DNA from: Mycobacterium kansasii ATCC 12478
GTDB lineage: Bacteria; Actinomycetota; Actinomycetes; Mycobacteriales; Mycobacteriaceae
DNA: 64,000 nucleotides
Direction of reading: 5' to 3'
NCBI RefSeq assembly: GCF_000157895.3
Contig: NC_022663.1
Coordinates: forward strand, 4,464,001-4,528,000
A program made the position numbers and the translations under genes. Shown here piece after piece: positions 1 through 9,900 of the stretch; positions within the stretch are counted from its first letter, which is position 1; each line of letters opens with the position of its first letter. The notes below the pieces were generated by a model. That model had not been told where the DNA came from. It saw nothing but the letters and a program-made list of their open reading frames with translations, and searched no databases.

Positions 1-86
1 CGCCCGCGTGGCGGCTGATGTGGCTGATGGGAAAGTCGCAGTCGCGTCCTGCGCCTTGGGGCGCTGGATCAGCGCCGTCCCGGTAC

Positions 87-1460
87 CTAGCGATCGCAGG
101 TTCGGTAGTAGTGCAGATAGGCGATCGCCGGCACTACCAAGAACGTGATCACCATCAACGCGATCGAGAAATAGTTGGCGCCACCCTGCGGTGTGGCGAA
201 GATGGTCCGGTAGTCGAAGGACACCGCCAACGCCACCGAGACGGTAACGGCAGCTATCGGTAACACCTTGTCGGTCAACGGGTTTCGCTTCGCCGTCGCG
301 TGGCTGCCGGCGGTGTCCCGAGCCAGGGCGACCAGAGCGACCGGGACGATGATGAACTGGATGAACCGTGCGATCACCGCAAGCCCGATCAGGTTCACGC
401 TGTCAAACCGAAGTGCCAGTGGGAAAGCCAAGGCCAACGATGCAGTGATCGCGAACGCGATCATCGGGACGCCGAATCGGTTCTGTGTCGATAATCGTGC
501 CGGCAGGATCCGGGTGTCCGACAGCGCTGTCCACACCCGCGGCGCACCGAACGAGGCGGCTACGTTGATGCCGAACATCGAGATTAGGGCGCCGAGAACG
601 ACGGTCGTGCGCAACGGACCGTCGTCGATGGCCGCCGCCAACCGCACCGTGGCGTCGGATTCGAAAACCTTGTCCGATCCCAGCAGCATCGCCACCGCGA
701 CAGCAAGCACGTAGACGGCGCCGACACCGAGGATCGCGACCGGTATGGCCTTCGGCAGCGTCCGCTCCGGCTCGTACATCTCTTCGGCGGCGTTGGCGAT
801 CGATTCGAAACCGGTAAATGCGTATAACGCCGCGATGGTGGCAAGGATCAATCCCGAGACGGCACCGTGCGCGAGCTGAATCCCACCGAACAGCGCATAG
901 GGGGCCGGTTGGTAAACGCCTGACGCACTTGCCGTTCCGTAATGGCTCGGGTGATGTGTGACGAGGAGCCACAGGCCGCCGACGATGAAGACGGACAGCG
1001 CCGAAACCTTGCCTATCGTCGAGGTCCCGTTTGCCCATTTGATTGCCCGGTTACCGAAAATATTGATGACCAACAGCACGACGATGAACCCGAGGAACGT
1101 CAACGTCTTCACGCTCAGCAGCCCGCTGTCGTCGGCCCAATTCTTCTCTGGGAAAGCCACTTTCAACAATGTCGAGACGAACAGCGACGCCAGCACGCCC
1201 CAGGCGATGGATGCGACGATCGCATGGGTCACACCGACATAGATGCCGATTTTCTGCCCGAAAGCGGCTGTCGTATAGGCATATGATGCGCCATTGGTTT
1301 TGACGTATCTGGCAGCACTGGCAAAGACCAGTGCCATGATGCCCGCGAAAACACCCGCCAGGATGTAGGCGACGGGCGCCCACGGTCCCGCGAGCTTGAT
1401 CACCGTACCGGGGGTAAGAAAGATGCCGGCTCCGATTATCGAGTTGATCCCGAGCATCAC
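87..1460 (-). CDS. APC-family amino acid permease
   Basis: Integral membrane amino acid/cation transporter of the APC superfamily, 457 residues from the GTG at 1460. It has about twelve hydrophobic segments, the N-terminal family signature GINSIIGAGIF in TM1, and AFTGFESIANAAEEM in the middle of the protein. Family members take up amino acids by proton symport or exchange; the substrate cannot be read here. The start is uncertain. The frame stays open upstream and encodes GKLGFRSVV, which matches the usual residues before TM1, but it holds no ATG, GTG or TTG before a stop at about 1500. An AGGAGG lies seven bases before an ATC codon (1487-1485) in that frame. The ATG at 1457 has a GGAG seven bases upstream. 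No counterpart is known to me beside otsB2 in M. tuberculosis, so it is probably accessory. Bases 1-86 hold nothing recognisable. Confidence 0.85.
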   Translation of the reverse strand: MMLGINSIIGAGIFLTPGTVIKLAGPWAPVAYILAGVFAGIMALVFASAARYVKTNGASYAYTTAAFGQKIGIYVGVTHAIVASIAWGVLASLFVSTLLKVAFPEKNWADDSGLLSVKTLTFLGFIVVLLVINIFGNRAIKWANGTSTIGKVSALSVFIVGGLWLLVTHHPSHYGTASASGVYQPAPYALFGGIQLAHGAVSGLILATIAALYAFTGFESIANAAEEMYEPERTLPKAIPVAILGVGAVYVLAVAVAMLLGSDKVFESDATVRLAAAIDDGPLRTTVVLGALISMFGINVAASFGAPRVWTALSDTRILPARLSTQNRFGVPMIAFAITASLALAFPLALRFDSVNLIGLAVIARFIQFIIVPVALVALARDTAGSHATAKRNPLTDKVLPIAAVTVSVALAVSFDYRTIFATPQGGANYFSIALMVITFLVVPAIAYLHYYRTCDR

Positions 1461-1523
1461 AACGCTCCGGAAGCCAAGTTTGCCGATCGCGGGTCCTCCT
1501 CATGACATCCGTTGCACGCAGTG

Positions 1524-1546
1524 TTAGCACTCAGTTGTTAGCACTG
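1524..1546. repeat. Two direct TTAGCACT half-sites upstream of the permease
   Basis: TTAGCACTC (1524-1532) and TTAGCACTG (1538-1546) are direct repeats spaced 14 bp start to start, just upstream of the permease start. The nine-mer equals one half of the HrcA/CIRCE operator, but CIRCE uses inverted halves, so this is only a candidate regulator-binding site. Confidence 0.35.
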
Positions 1547-1670
1547 GACGTGCGACGGTGCCATAGATTGACGCGGGGCGCACTTATTTGCTTGTTGGGG
1601 CGGCCGAGCCGACGAGCGGCGACGTCGCTACGACGCCACCGGCGCCGGATTGCCGCCCGCGATTGCGGGG

Positions 1671-4103
1671 TTACGTAGCGGTTCCGTCGGCGCCATGGGT
1701 TCCGGGTACACCGAACAACGTCCCGCCGGTGCCGCCGGCGGCGCCAATCCCGCCGGTTCCTGGGTTGGCGCCGACCCCGCCGTCGCCGCCATTGCCGCCG
1801 TCGCCGCCGTTGCCAATCGTCTGAGCGTTTCCGCCCGGCCCACCTGCCCCGCCGGAACCGCCGTCGCCACTGATGCCGTTAATGCCACCGGCCACCGTGC
1901 CAGTGCCGCCGCCACCGCCTGTGCCGCCGGTCCCCCCGACACCACCTGCACCGCCGTTGCCATACAACAGTCCGCCGTTGGCGCCGGAACCACCGTCACC
2001 GGCGTTACCGCCGTTACCGCCGTTACCGCCGTTCCCGCCTTTGCCGCTGCTACCGGCGGTGCCGCCGTTCCCCCCGGTGCCGCCGTTCCCACCGTTGCCG
2101 CCGCTACCACCGCTGCCGCCGTCGCCGATCAATAGACCGCTGTGCCCACCGGAACCGCCGGTGCCGCCGGAACCGCCACCACCGCCGGTGCCGCCCGGAC
2201 CGGCGGGCGCCAGAGCGATGCCGTTGATACCGGTGTTGGCGCCGCCGCCGCTACCACCGCTGCCGCCGCCGCCCGCGTTGCCGCCGTTGCCGAAGAGACC
2301 GGCGTTGCCGCCGCTGCCGCCGTTCCCGCCGTCGCCTCCGGACCCGCCGTTATTGCCGTTGTGGGCGCCGCCGGGAGCCGCGGTGTTGCTACCGCCCATT
2401 CCACCGTTGCCGCCCGCGCCGGCGTCGCCAGCCAGCCACCCGCCGTTCCCGCCGGACCCGCCGTCGCCGCCGGCACCACCGAACGCACCGGACTGCCTGC
2501 CGGCGGTGCTTCCACCGATACCACCCTGGCCACCGTGTCCGCCGGCCCCAATCAGCCTGGCACTCCCGCCGGCACCCCCGTCACCAGCGGCGCCACCGGC
2601 GGAGTTACTGCCGCCAGCGCTATTCTTCCCGCCGGCGCCACCGTCTCCGCCGTCTCCGCCGTTGCCGTACAGCCATCCTCCGGTTCCGCCGGATCCGCCG
2701 TTACCGGCGGCGCCGCCGTTACCGGTGCCACCCAGTTGGTTCCCACCGGCCCCGCCTGCCCCGCCGGGCCCGCCGTTGCCAATCAGGCCAGCGCTGCCGC
2801 CCGTCCCGCCGGTGCCGCCCGCGCCACCGGGCCCGGTGCCGGCATTTTGACCGCCCGCACCCCCGGACCCGGCAACGCCGCCATTCCCCGACAGCCATGC
2901 GCCGGCCCCGCCATTGCCGCCGGCACCTCCGGCGCCACCGGTCTCCGACGCAGCGGTTGTGCCGCCAACCCCCCCGCCGCCGCCCGTCCCGCCGCTGCCG
3001 AAGAGCCAGCCGGCCGCGCCGCCGGCGCCGCCGGCTCCGCCGGTGCCTCCGGTGATGCCGGGGCCGCCACTCAAGTTTTGCCCGCCGGCGCCGCCGGCCC
3101 CACCGGCACCGCCATCGCCGCTCAGATACCCACCGCCGCCACCGGCGCCGCCAGCGCCGCCGGCACCGGCGGACGGGCCGCTGTTGCTGTTGGTCCCGCC
3201 GATACCGCCGGTTCCACCCATCCCGCCGGTGCCAAACAGCCCGGCGTGGCCGCCGGCCCCACCGGCGCCGCCGGCCGACGCGGTCAAGTTGTTAAGGCCG
3301 CTGGCGGCGTTGCCGCCGTCGCCGCCTGCCCCGGCAGTACCGGCCAGCCACCCGGCATTCCCGCCGCCGCCACCGGCTCCGCCGCTGCCGCCGGGCGTGA
3401 CGGCGTTACCCTTCGAACCGGCAGCGCCCATTCCGCCGTCGCCCCCTGAGCCCCACAACCCGGCGCTGCCGCCCGCTCCGCCGGCCCCACCGCTACCGCC
3501 CAGGACGGTGGCCGCACCGCCGTTGCCGCCGGCCCCGCCGCTGCCACACAGCCACCCCCCGTTCCCGCCGACCCCGCCGGCGGCGCCCGCCCCACCGCTG
3601 CCGCCGGCCCCGCCGTTGCCGATCAACCCGGCAGACCCACCGTTACCACCGGGTGCGCCGGCGGTGGTGGGGGAAAAGCCGTTGCCGCCGTTGCCGTACA
3701 ACAGCCCACCGGCCCCGCCGTTGGGGCTGGTCGCTGTGCCATCGGCGCCGTTTCCGATCAGCGGGCGCCCCAGCAGGAACTGAGTGGGTCCATTGACGGC
3801 GTCCAGCAGGGTCTGCTCAACATTGGCGGCCTCGGCGCTGGCGTACTGGCTGCCACCAAAGGCCAGTGCCTGCACAAAGCGCTCGTGAAACGCTCTCGCC
3901 TGCGCGTAGGCCTCCCGGTAGGCGAGGGCGTGCCGCTCGAAAAGCGCCGCGATCGCCGTCGATATCTCGTCGGCGGCGGCCGCTTGCACCGGCACCGTCG
4001 GGGCCGATGCCGCGACCGTCGCGGCTTCGATCGACGACCTGATTCCGGCCAAGTCTGTTGCAGCTGTGGCGATGATCTCCGGCGTTGCGAACACATACGA
4101 CAT
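1671..4103 (-). CDS. PE_PGRS family protein
   Basis: 810-residue PE_PGRS protein. Residues 1-95 are a PE domain (MSYVFATPEIIATAATDLAG, with helices ending near FGGSQYASAEAANVEQ). The linker holds the PGRS-family motif GPTQFLLGRPLIGNGADG. About 680 residues of GGAGG/GGNGG-type glycine-rich repeat follow to the C terminus, with no catalytic C-terminal domain. The start at 4103 is the canonical PE MSYV; an in-frame start 16 codons upstream is rejected because it precedes the conserved N terminus. PE domains are helical ESX secretion targets and the protein is presumably exported through ESX-5 to the cell surface. It lies 99 bp after otsB2 on the same strand. Its proline-rich antisense frames are artefacts of the repeat. 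Confidence 0.95.
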   Translation of the reverse strand: MSYVFATPEIIATAATDLAGIRSSIEAATVAASAPTVPVQAAAADEISTAIAALFERHALAYREAYAQARAFHERFVQALAFGGSQYASAEAANVEQTLLDAVNGPTQFLLGRPLIGNGADGTATSPNGGAGGLLYGNGGNGFSPTTAGAPGGNGGSAGLIGNGGAGGSGGAGAAGGVGGNGGWLCGSGGAGGNGGAATVLGGSGGAGGAGGSAGLWGSGGDGGMGAAGSKGNAVTPGGSGGAGGGGGNAGWLAGTAGAGGDGGNAASGLNNLTASAGGAGGAGGHAGLFGTGGMGGTGGIGGTNSNSGPSAGAGGAGGAGGGGGYLSGDGGAGGAGGAGGQNLSGGPGITGGTGGAGGAGGAAGWLFGSGGTGGGGGVGGTTAASETGGAGGAGGNGGAGAWLSGNGGVAGSGGAGGQNAGTGPGGAGGTGGTGGSAGLIGNGGPGGAGGAGGNQLGGTGNGGAAGNGGSGGTGGWLYGNGGDGGDGGAGGKNSAGGSNSAGGAAGDGGAGGSARLIGAGGHGGQGGIGGSTAGRQSGAFGGAGGDGGSGGNGGWLAGDAGAGGNGGMGGSNTAAPGGAHNGNNGGSGGDGGNGGSGGNAGLFGNGGNAGGGGSGGSGGGANTGINGIALAPAGPGGTGGGGGSGGTGGSGGHSGLLIGDGGSGGSGGNGGNGGTGGNGGTAGSSGKGGNGGNGGNGGNAGDGGSGANGGLLYGNGGAGGVGGTGGTGGGGGTGTVAGGINGISGDGGSGGAGGPGGNAQTIGNGGDGGNGGDGGVGANPGTGGIGAAGGTGGTLFGVPGTHGADGTAT

Positions 4104-4202
4104 GGCGTCCTCCGCTCGACTGTGTGAGCCTAACGCCGATGCCCCTGGCACGTGCTGGTTTCTGCGGCTCGGCCGGAATTGCCGGATATCAAGTGCTGCC
4201 AG

Positions 4203-5378
4203 CTAATTCACGTGAGCGTCAGTTAGCTGACGGGCCAACCACGCGGTGAACTCGGCGACCCGCGCCGGACTGTCGAGTGCGAACAGCGCCGCCGTGGCCC
4301 GGTCACCATCTTCGTTGTGCCGCACCACGATCGGCACCCCGTCGGGCCGGACGGCGTCGAACGCGTCTTCGTCGGTGATGTCATCACCCAGGTAGATCGG
4401 CACCAGGGAAGTTGCCGGGGGGGCAGTGCGTGAACGCAGGTGCTCGATCACCCAGCGCAGCGTTTTTCCCTTGTCCCAGTCGATATCCGGGCGCAACTCG
4501 ATCACTTCGCGGCCGGTCGTCACCCGAAGCGCATCGCGTTGGCCGGCGGTGCGTACCGCCGCGGCGACGTCGCCGACGCGGTCTCGTGCCGCGTTGCGGT
4601 AATGCACGGCTACGCCAAACCTCTTGTGCTCCACCACAACACCGGGAATGGACCCGAGTCGCTCACGCAGCTGAGCGGCCGCCTGCTCGAGCACCGGTAT
4701 GGCCACCGCGGCTGCCTCGTTCTGGTGATGTGTTCCGTCGGGTGCGGTCAGCTCGAAACCATGGCTGCCGGCATACCAGATCCCGGGGACGCCCAGCCGC
4801 GTTGTCACGTCGGCGAGGTCGCGGCCGCTGAGCACCGCGACGGGGCACTGCGCGGCCAGCTGGATGAGCGCCTCGGCCGCACCGGCGACGGGCCGGGCCG
4901 CGTCGGGATCGTTGACGATGTCGGACAGGGTGCCGTCGAAGTCGAAGAACACCGCGGGCCGGTGGGCGGTGAGGCCAGGTGCCTGCAGTGCGTCCGGAAG
5001 TTCGGACATGCGGCGGTCGCCGGTGCGTACCCTTACATCCCTCAGATCGGTGACGACGGCGTCGGCGCCGCAGTAACGCAGCGCACCGCCGTGTCCGTTC
5101 CGGTCGACCGCGATCACCAGCGCGAACCCGCTCTCGCGCGCCGCCGTGGCGCCGGCAGGGTCGACGGCGACGACGACGCACCTGCCCGGCCGCACCGCCA
5201 GCCGATTGGCCGCGTCGTCGAGGACATCTCGGCAATCACCGCTGGACGAAAACACCCCCGTACCGAGCCGGGCTTCGCGTAGCTGCTCGATCAGCGGCTC
5301 GGCGGAGTCAGCTGACGAGTCGAAAGAAGAGTCGAACAGGACCGCATCATGGCGGCGCGGGTCGATGGTGACCGACAT
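4203..5378 (-). CDS. otsB2: Trehalose-6-phosphate phosphatase OtsB2
   Basis: HAD-superfamily phosphatase that removes phosphate from trehalose 6-phosphate, the final step of the OtsA-OtsB trehalose pathway; essential in M. tuberculosis. The 391-residue protein matches M. tuberculosis OtsB2 (Rv3372) closely in length and sequence. It has an N-terminal extension of about 140 residues, then HAD motif I at 141-150 (VFFDFDGT, nucleophile D146 and acid/base D148), a VLSGRD motif, the cap-domain sequence VVVEHKRFGVAVHYRN, and the Mg-binding GDDITDEDAF near residue 330. The N terminus MSVTIDPRRHDAVLFD aligns with the VTIDPRRHDAVLFD of Rv3372, so the second of two adjacent ATGs (5378) was chosen. It is 38 bp from the upstream acyltransferase and probably co-transcribed with it. 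Confidence 0.96.
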   Translation of the reverse strand: MSVTIDPRRHDAVLFDSSFDSSADSAEPLIEQLREARLGTGVFSSSGDCRDVLDDAANRLAVRPGRCVVVAVDPAGATAARESGFALVIAVDRNGHGGALRYCGADAVVTDLRDVRVRTGDRRMSELPDALQAPGLTAHRPAVFFDFDGTLSDIVNDPDAARPVAGAAEALIQLAAQCPVAVLSGRDLADVTTRLGVPGIWYAGSHGFELTAPDGTHHQNEAAAVAIPVLEQAAAQLRERLGSIPGVVVEHKRFGVAVHYRNAARDRVGDVAAAVRTAGQRDALRVTTGREVIELRPDIDWDKGKTLRWVIEHLRSRTAPPATSLVPIYLGDDITDEDAFDAVRPDGVPIVVRHNEDGDRATAALFALDSPARVAEFTAWLARQLTDAHVN

Positions 5379-5419
5379 CATCCCACCTTCTCACGGTGGT
5401 CAATGCCTCCGGATCGGGC

Positions 5420-6769
5420 TCAGCGGCGCACCGGGGACGCGGACGTGCGGCCGCGCGCACCGCCGGCCCGGGTACCGGCGGCACGCCTGCGGCGGTCCCT
5501 GGAGAACAGCAGAACGGAGTCTTGGCTGAGTGCCACCAGACGCGCCATCCCGAGCTCGATACCGGCGGCAAGTTGCGCGATGTCGGGCTCGGCGTCGTAG
5601 TCGGCGGTGATGCCGAATACCAGCTCGTCGCCGTAGCTCAGCACCGCGACCCCGGTGCTCAACTTCTGGGCGGTCGGTGGGATCGGCAGCAGCCGCTCCA
5701 ACGTTTGGCTCATCAGCCGTAGCCGGTGGCGCGGCCCGGTCATGTCGGTTGCCAGGGTCACCACGCTGCGCGGCGAGATCCGGGTCAACGCTTGAATCGC
5801 CTTGGCGCACAGTGAAAACGGCGCGTATTGCGAAAGCCTTGCGGGGTTGTCGGGGCCGTTCTGGCGGCCCAGGTGCATTTGGGCGTGTACGGTGCGCAGT
5901 CGCTTGATCAGGTCTTCCTGCTCGACGGGCAGATACGGCAGTCGGGTTGCGATCTGCGGGTCGGTCTTGTCGAGAACCCGCAATAAGGCCGGACGCGGTT
6001 GATTGCCGCGGTTCAGTAGCAGCGTCCGAACGCCCTCACTGATGGCCGTGAGCGCGACGTCGTCGGCGGTGACCCCGAACTTGCGGCACACCCTGTCGAC
6101 GTCGGCGAGCGGAACGCGCACTGTGTGATAACGCCGCATGGTGATCAGCGGTCCGGTCAACGACGTGCGCGCCACCGGCCAGGTCACAGCGCGGGCGGCC
6201 GCCTGGAACAGGGTTGTGGTGACGGCGGCGGCAGTTCGCCGCAGCGCATCGGCCCGGCTGCGGGCGCCGGTTTCCGGTGCCGGAAGCGGTGTCACGGCAA
6301 CGCGATTGGCGAAGGTGTCGCTGTCGGCATCGTCGCAGAGTCCGGTGAGGAGCTGCGCGGCCGAGATACCGTCCGCCATGCACGGATGGATTTTGAGCAG
6401 GATCGCCCAGCGATTGTCGTTGAGGCCTTCGATGATCCAGCATTCCCACAGCGGGCGGTCCACGTCGAGGGGACGGGTCAAGGCGTGGGCGATCGCCCGG
6501 AACAATTCAGTGTCGTCGCCCGGGCTGGGGAGCGCCATCCGTTGCATGTGCTGGGCCGGATCGAATTGCGGATGTTCGACCCACTCGGCCCGGAGCACCT
6601 GCGCGTATCGTGGCATTGATCGAAGCCGCTGGGCCAGAACGTCTTTGAGCACATCGAAGTCAGGCACGACGCCGTTGACGACCGCCACCGCACCGGTGGC
6701 CAGGCTCGTGTGCCACTGCGAATCCCCGGCCTTGAGCAAGCCGGTGTCCAATGTGGTCAGTTGTGCCAT
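5420..6769 (-). CDS. WS/DGAT-family O-acyltransferase (Rv3371-like), altered HHxxxDG
   Basis: 449-residue member of the wax ester synthase/diacylglycerol acyltransferase (Tgs) family, which makes triacylglycerol or wax ester from acyl-CoA at the membrane. Family sequence is clear across the whole length: MAQLTTLDTGLLKAGDS at the N terminus, RPLDVDRPLWECWIIEGL before the active site, and YNP-like later segments near DMTGP. The catalytic signature reads HPCMADG at residues 128-134, so the second histidine of HHxxxDG, usually taken as the catalytic base, is proline. The protein may be inactive, weak, or use the remaining histidine. The arginine-rich C terminus (RDRRRRAAGTRAGGARGR) is unusual. 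Gene order next to otsB2 and dnaE2 matches Rv3371. Confidence 0.85.
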   Translation of the reverse strand: MAQLTTLDTGLLKAGDSQWHTSLATGAVAVVNGVVPDFDVLKDVLAQRLRSMPRYAQVLRAEWVEHPQFDPAQHMQRMALPSPGDDTELFRAIAHALTRPLDVDRPLWECWIIEGLNDNRWAILLKIHPCMADGISAAQLLTGLCDDADSDTFANRVAVTPLPAPETGARSRADALRRTAAAVTTTLFQAAARAVTWPVARTSLTGPLITMRRYHTVRVPLADVDRVCRKFGVTADDVALTAISEGVRTLLLNRGNQPRPALLRVLDKTDPQIATRLPYLPVEQEDLIKRLRTVHAQMHLGRQNGPDNPARLSQYAPFSLCAKAIQALTRISPRSVVTLATDMTGPRHRLRLMSQTLERLLPIPPTAQKLSTGVAVLSYGDELVFGITADYDAEPDIAQLAAGIELGMARLVALSQDSVLLFSRDRRRRAAGTRAGGARGRTSASPVRR

Positions 6770-6915
6770 GCCGGGTTCCCCACCGCCTTTTGTGAATCCG
6801 TCCAGTATCCGTCGTGGACACCCGGGTGCGATAGGCCTGCCAGGTTAAGAACGCGTTTTTCGAGTTAACGAAGGGTTTACAGCGTGAACGCGCGGCGGCA
6901 GGATGGACTCGACAA

Positions 6916-6931
6916 TCGAACAGATGTTCGA
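6916..6931 (+). promoter_or_regulatory. LexA SOS box of dnaE2
   Basis: TCGAACAGATGTTCGA is a perfect copy of the mycobacterial LexA operator (TCGAAC-N4-GTTCGA). A possible -10 (TAGGCT, 6932-6937) follows directly, placing transcription initiation close to the ATG at 6945. Confidence 0.93.
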
Positions 6932-6944
6932 TAGGCTGCAGGGC

Positions 6945-9900
6945 ATGGGCTGGGGCAACGGGCCGCCGAGCTGGGCGGAAATGGAGCGGGTGCTGGACGG
7001 CAAGCCGCGCCATGCCGGTGCGCCGGTTGCGGCGGAGCCGGCCGACGATGCCGGCTTGGAGGGCCCCTGGTCGCGTCAGCGCGGGACGTACCAGCCGCCA
7101 GAGAATGCTCGGGTCCGTTCGTCGGCCGCGTATGCCGAGCTGCATGCGCATACGGCGTACAGCTTCCTCGACGGGGCCAGTACGCCGGAGGAACTGGTCG
7201 AAGAAGCCGCCCGGCTGGATCTGTGCGCACTGGCGCTCACCGACCACAACGGCCTGTACGGGGCGGTTCGCTTCGCCGAAGCGGCCGCCGAACTCGATAT
7301 GCGTACCGTGTTCGGCGCCGAGCTGTCGCTGGGATCGGAGGCCCGCACCGAGCAGCCGGACCCGCCCGGCCCGCACCTGCTGGTCCTGGCCCGCGGCCCC
7401 GAGGGTTACCGGCGGCTGTCCCGGCAACTGGCGGCAGCCCATCTGGCCGGCGGTGAGAAAGGCAAGCCGCGGTACGACTTCGACGCATTGACCGAGGCCG
7501 CCGGCGGGCACTGGCACATCCTGACGGGATGCCGGAAAGGCCATGTGCGCCAGGCGCTCTCCGAAGGCGGCCCGGACGCGGCGCAGCGGGCGCTGGCCGA
7601 TTTGGTGGATCGGTTCGGTGCGTACCGAGTCAGCATCGAGTTGACCCACCATGGTCACCCGCTCGACGACGAACGCAACGCGACGCTGGCCGGCCTGGCG
7701 CCACGCTTCGGCGTCGGCGTCGTCGCCACGACTGGAGCGCATTTCGCCCACCCGTCACGCAGCCGGCTGGCCATGGCGATGGGTGCGATCCGCGCCCGGC
7801 AGTCTCTGGATTCCGCCGCCGGGTGGCTGGCACCGCTGGGTGGCTCGCATCTGCGGTCCGGCGACGAGATGGCCCGGATGTTCGCTTGGCGCCCCGAGGC
7901 GGTGACCGCCGCCGCCGAGCTGGGCGGGCAGTGCGCGTTCGAGTTGGCGCTCATCGCACCGCAGCTGCCGCCGTTCGACGTACCCGGCGGGCACACCGAG
8001 GACAGCTGGCTGCGGCAGCTGGTCATGGCGGGCGCCCGCCACCGCTACGGACCGCCCGACGGTGCGCCACGGGCTTACGCCCAAATCGGACATGAGCTGA
8101 AAGTCATTGCCCAGCTGAAGTTTCCGGGCTACTTCCTGGTGGTGCACGACATCACCCAGTTTTGCCGAAGAAACAACATCCTGTGCCAGGGCAGGGGGTC
8201 GGCGGCCAACTCCGCGGTCTGTTATGCCCTCGGCATCACGGCCGTCGACCCGGTGGCCAACGAGTTGTTGTTCGAGCGCTTCTTGTCGCCGGCCCGCGAC
8301 GGCCCGCCCGACATCGACATCGACATCGAGTCGGATCGGCGGGAGAAGGTCATCCAGTACGTCTACGACAAATACGGCCGCGACTACGCCGCCCAGGTCG
8401 CCAATGTCATCACCTACCGGGGGCGCAGTGCGGTGCGCGACATGGCCCGCGCGCTGGGCTTTTCGCAGGGCCAGCAGGATGCGTGGAGCAAGCAGATCAG
8501 CCACTGGAACGGGCAGGCCGCCGAGGTGGACGGCATCCCCGAGCAGGTGGTCGACCTGGCCACCCAGATCCGGAATCTGCCGCGGCATATGGGCATTCAC
8601 TCCGGCGGCATGGTGATCTGCGATCGTCCGATCGCCGACGTGTGCCCGGTGGAGTGGGCGCGCATGGAAAACCGCAGCGTCCTGCAATGGGACAAAGACG
8701 ACTGTGCGGCAATCGGTTTGGTGAAGTTCGACCTGCTCGGGCTGGGCATGCTCTCGGCACTGCACTACGCCATGGACCTGGTGGCCGAACACAAGGGCCT
8801 CGAGGTGGACCTGGCCAAGCTCGACCTCTCCGAACCGGCGGTGTACGAAATGCTGGCCCGCGCTGATTCCGTCGGCGTGTTCCAGGTGGAGTCGCGTGCG
8901 CAGATGGCCACTTTGCCCAGGCTGCGGCCGAGAGTGTTCTACGACCTGGTGGTCGAGGTCGCGCTGATCCGTCCCGGACCCATCCAGGGCGGGTCGGTGC
9001 ACCCCTACATCCGGCGGCGCAACGGCATTGACCCGGTCGTCTACGAACATCCGTCGATGGCGCCGGCATTGCGGAAGACATTGGGGGTGCCGCTTTTTCA
9101 AGAGCAGTTGATGCAGCTGGCGGTCGACTGCGCCGGCTTCACCGCCGCCGAGGCCGACCAGCTGCGTCGTGCCATGGGGTCCAAGCGCTCCACCGAACGC
9201 ATGCAGCGGCTGCGCGGGCGGTTCTACGACGGCATGCGTGCGCTGCACGGCACCCGCGACGAGGTGATCGACCGGATCTACGAAAAGCTGGAGGCGTTCG
9301 CCAATTTCGGCTTCCCGGAAAGCCACGCGCTGAGCTTCGCGTCGCTGGTGTTCTACTCGGCATGGTTCAAGCTGCACCACCCGGCGGCATTCTGCGCGGC
9401 GCTGCTACGCGCCCAGCCGATGGGTTTCTATTCACCCCAGTCGCTGGTGGCCGACGCGCGCCGGCACGGTGTGGTGGTACACGGTCCCGACGTCAACGCC
9501 AGCCTGGCGCACGCGACTCTGGAGAACGCGGGTATGGAGGTCCGCCTTGGGCTGGGCGCCGTCCGCCATATCGGTGACGACCTCGCCGAGAAGCTGGTCG
9601 GCGAGCGAAATGCCAACGGCCCCTTCGCCTCGCTGCTGGACCTGGCATCCCGGGTGCAACTTTCCGTGCCGCAGACCGAAGCGCTGGCGACGGCCGGGGC
9701 GCTGGGCTGCTTCGGGATGTCGCGACGGGAGGCGCTGTGGGCGGCCGGCGCCGCCGCCACTCAGCGGCCGGACCGGCTGCCCGGAGTGGGTGCCCAGGGT
9801 GCTGATGGGTCGCACATCCCGGTGCTGCCGGGAATGAGCGAGCTGGAGCTGGCCGCCGCCGACGTGTGGGCCACCGGCATCTCCCCGGACAGCTATCCCA

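Noticed and set aside
1873..3783. Long proline-rich plus-strand ORFs opposite the first PE_PGRS
   Set aside because: They are the antisense reading of GGC/GCC-rich PGRS repeats.
1700..4000. Regularly repeated GCCGCCG units resembling a repeat array
   Set aside because: They encode Gly-Gly-x repeats of PE_PGRS; there are no conserved repeat/spacer units as in CRISPR.
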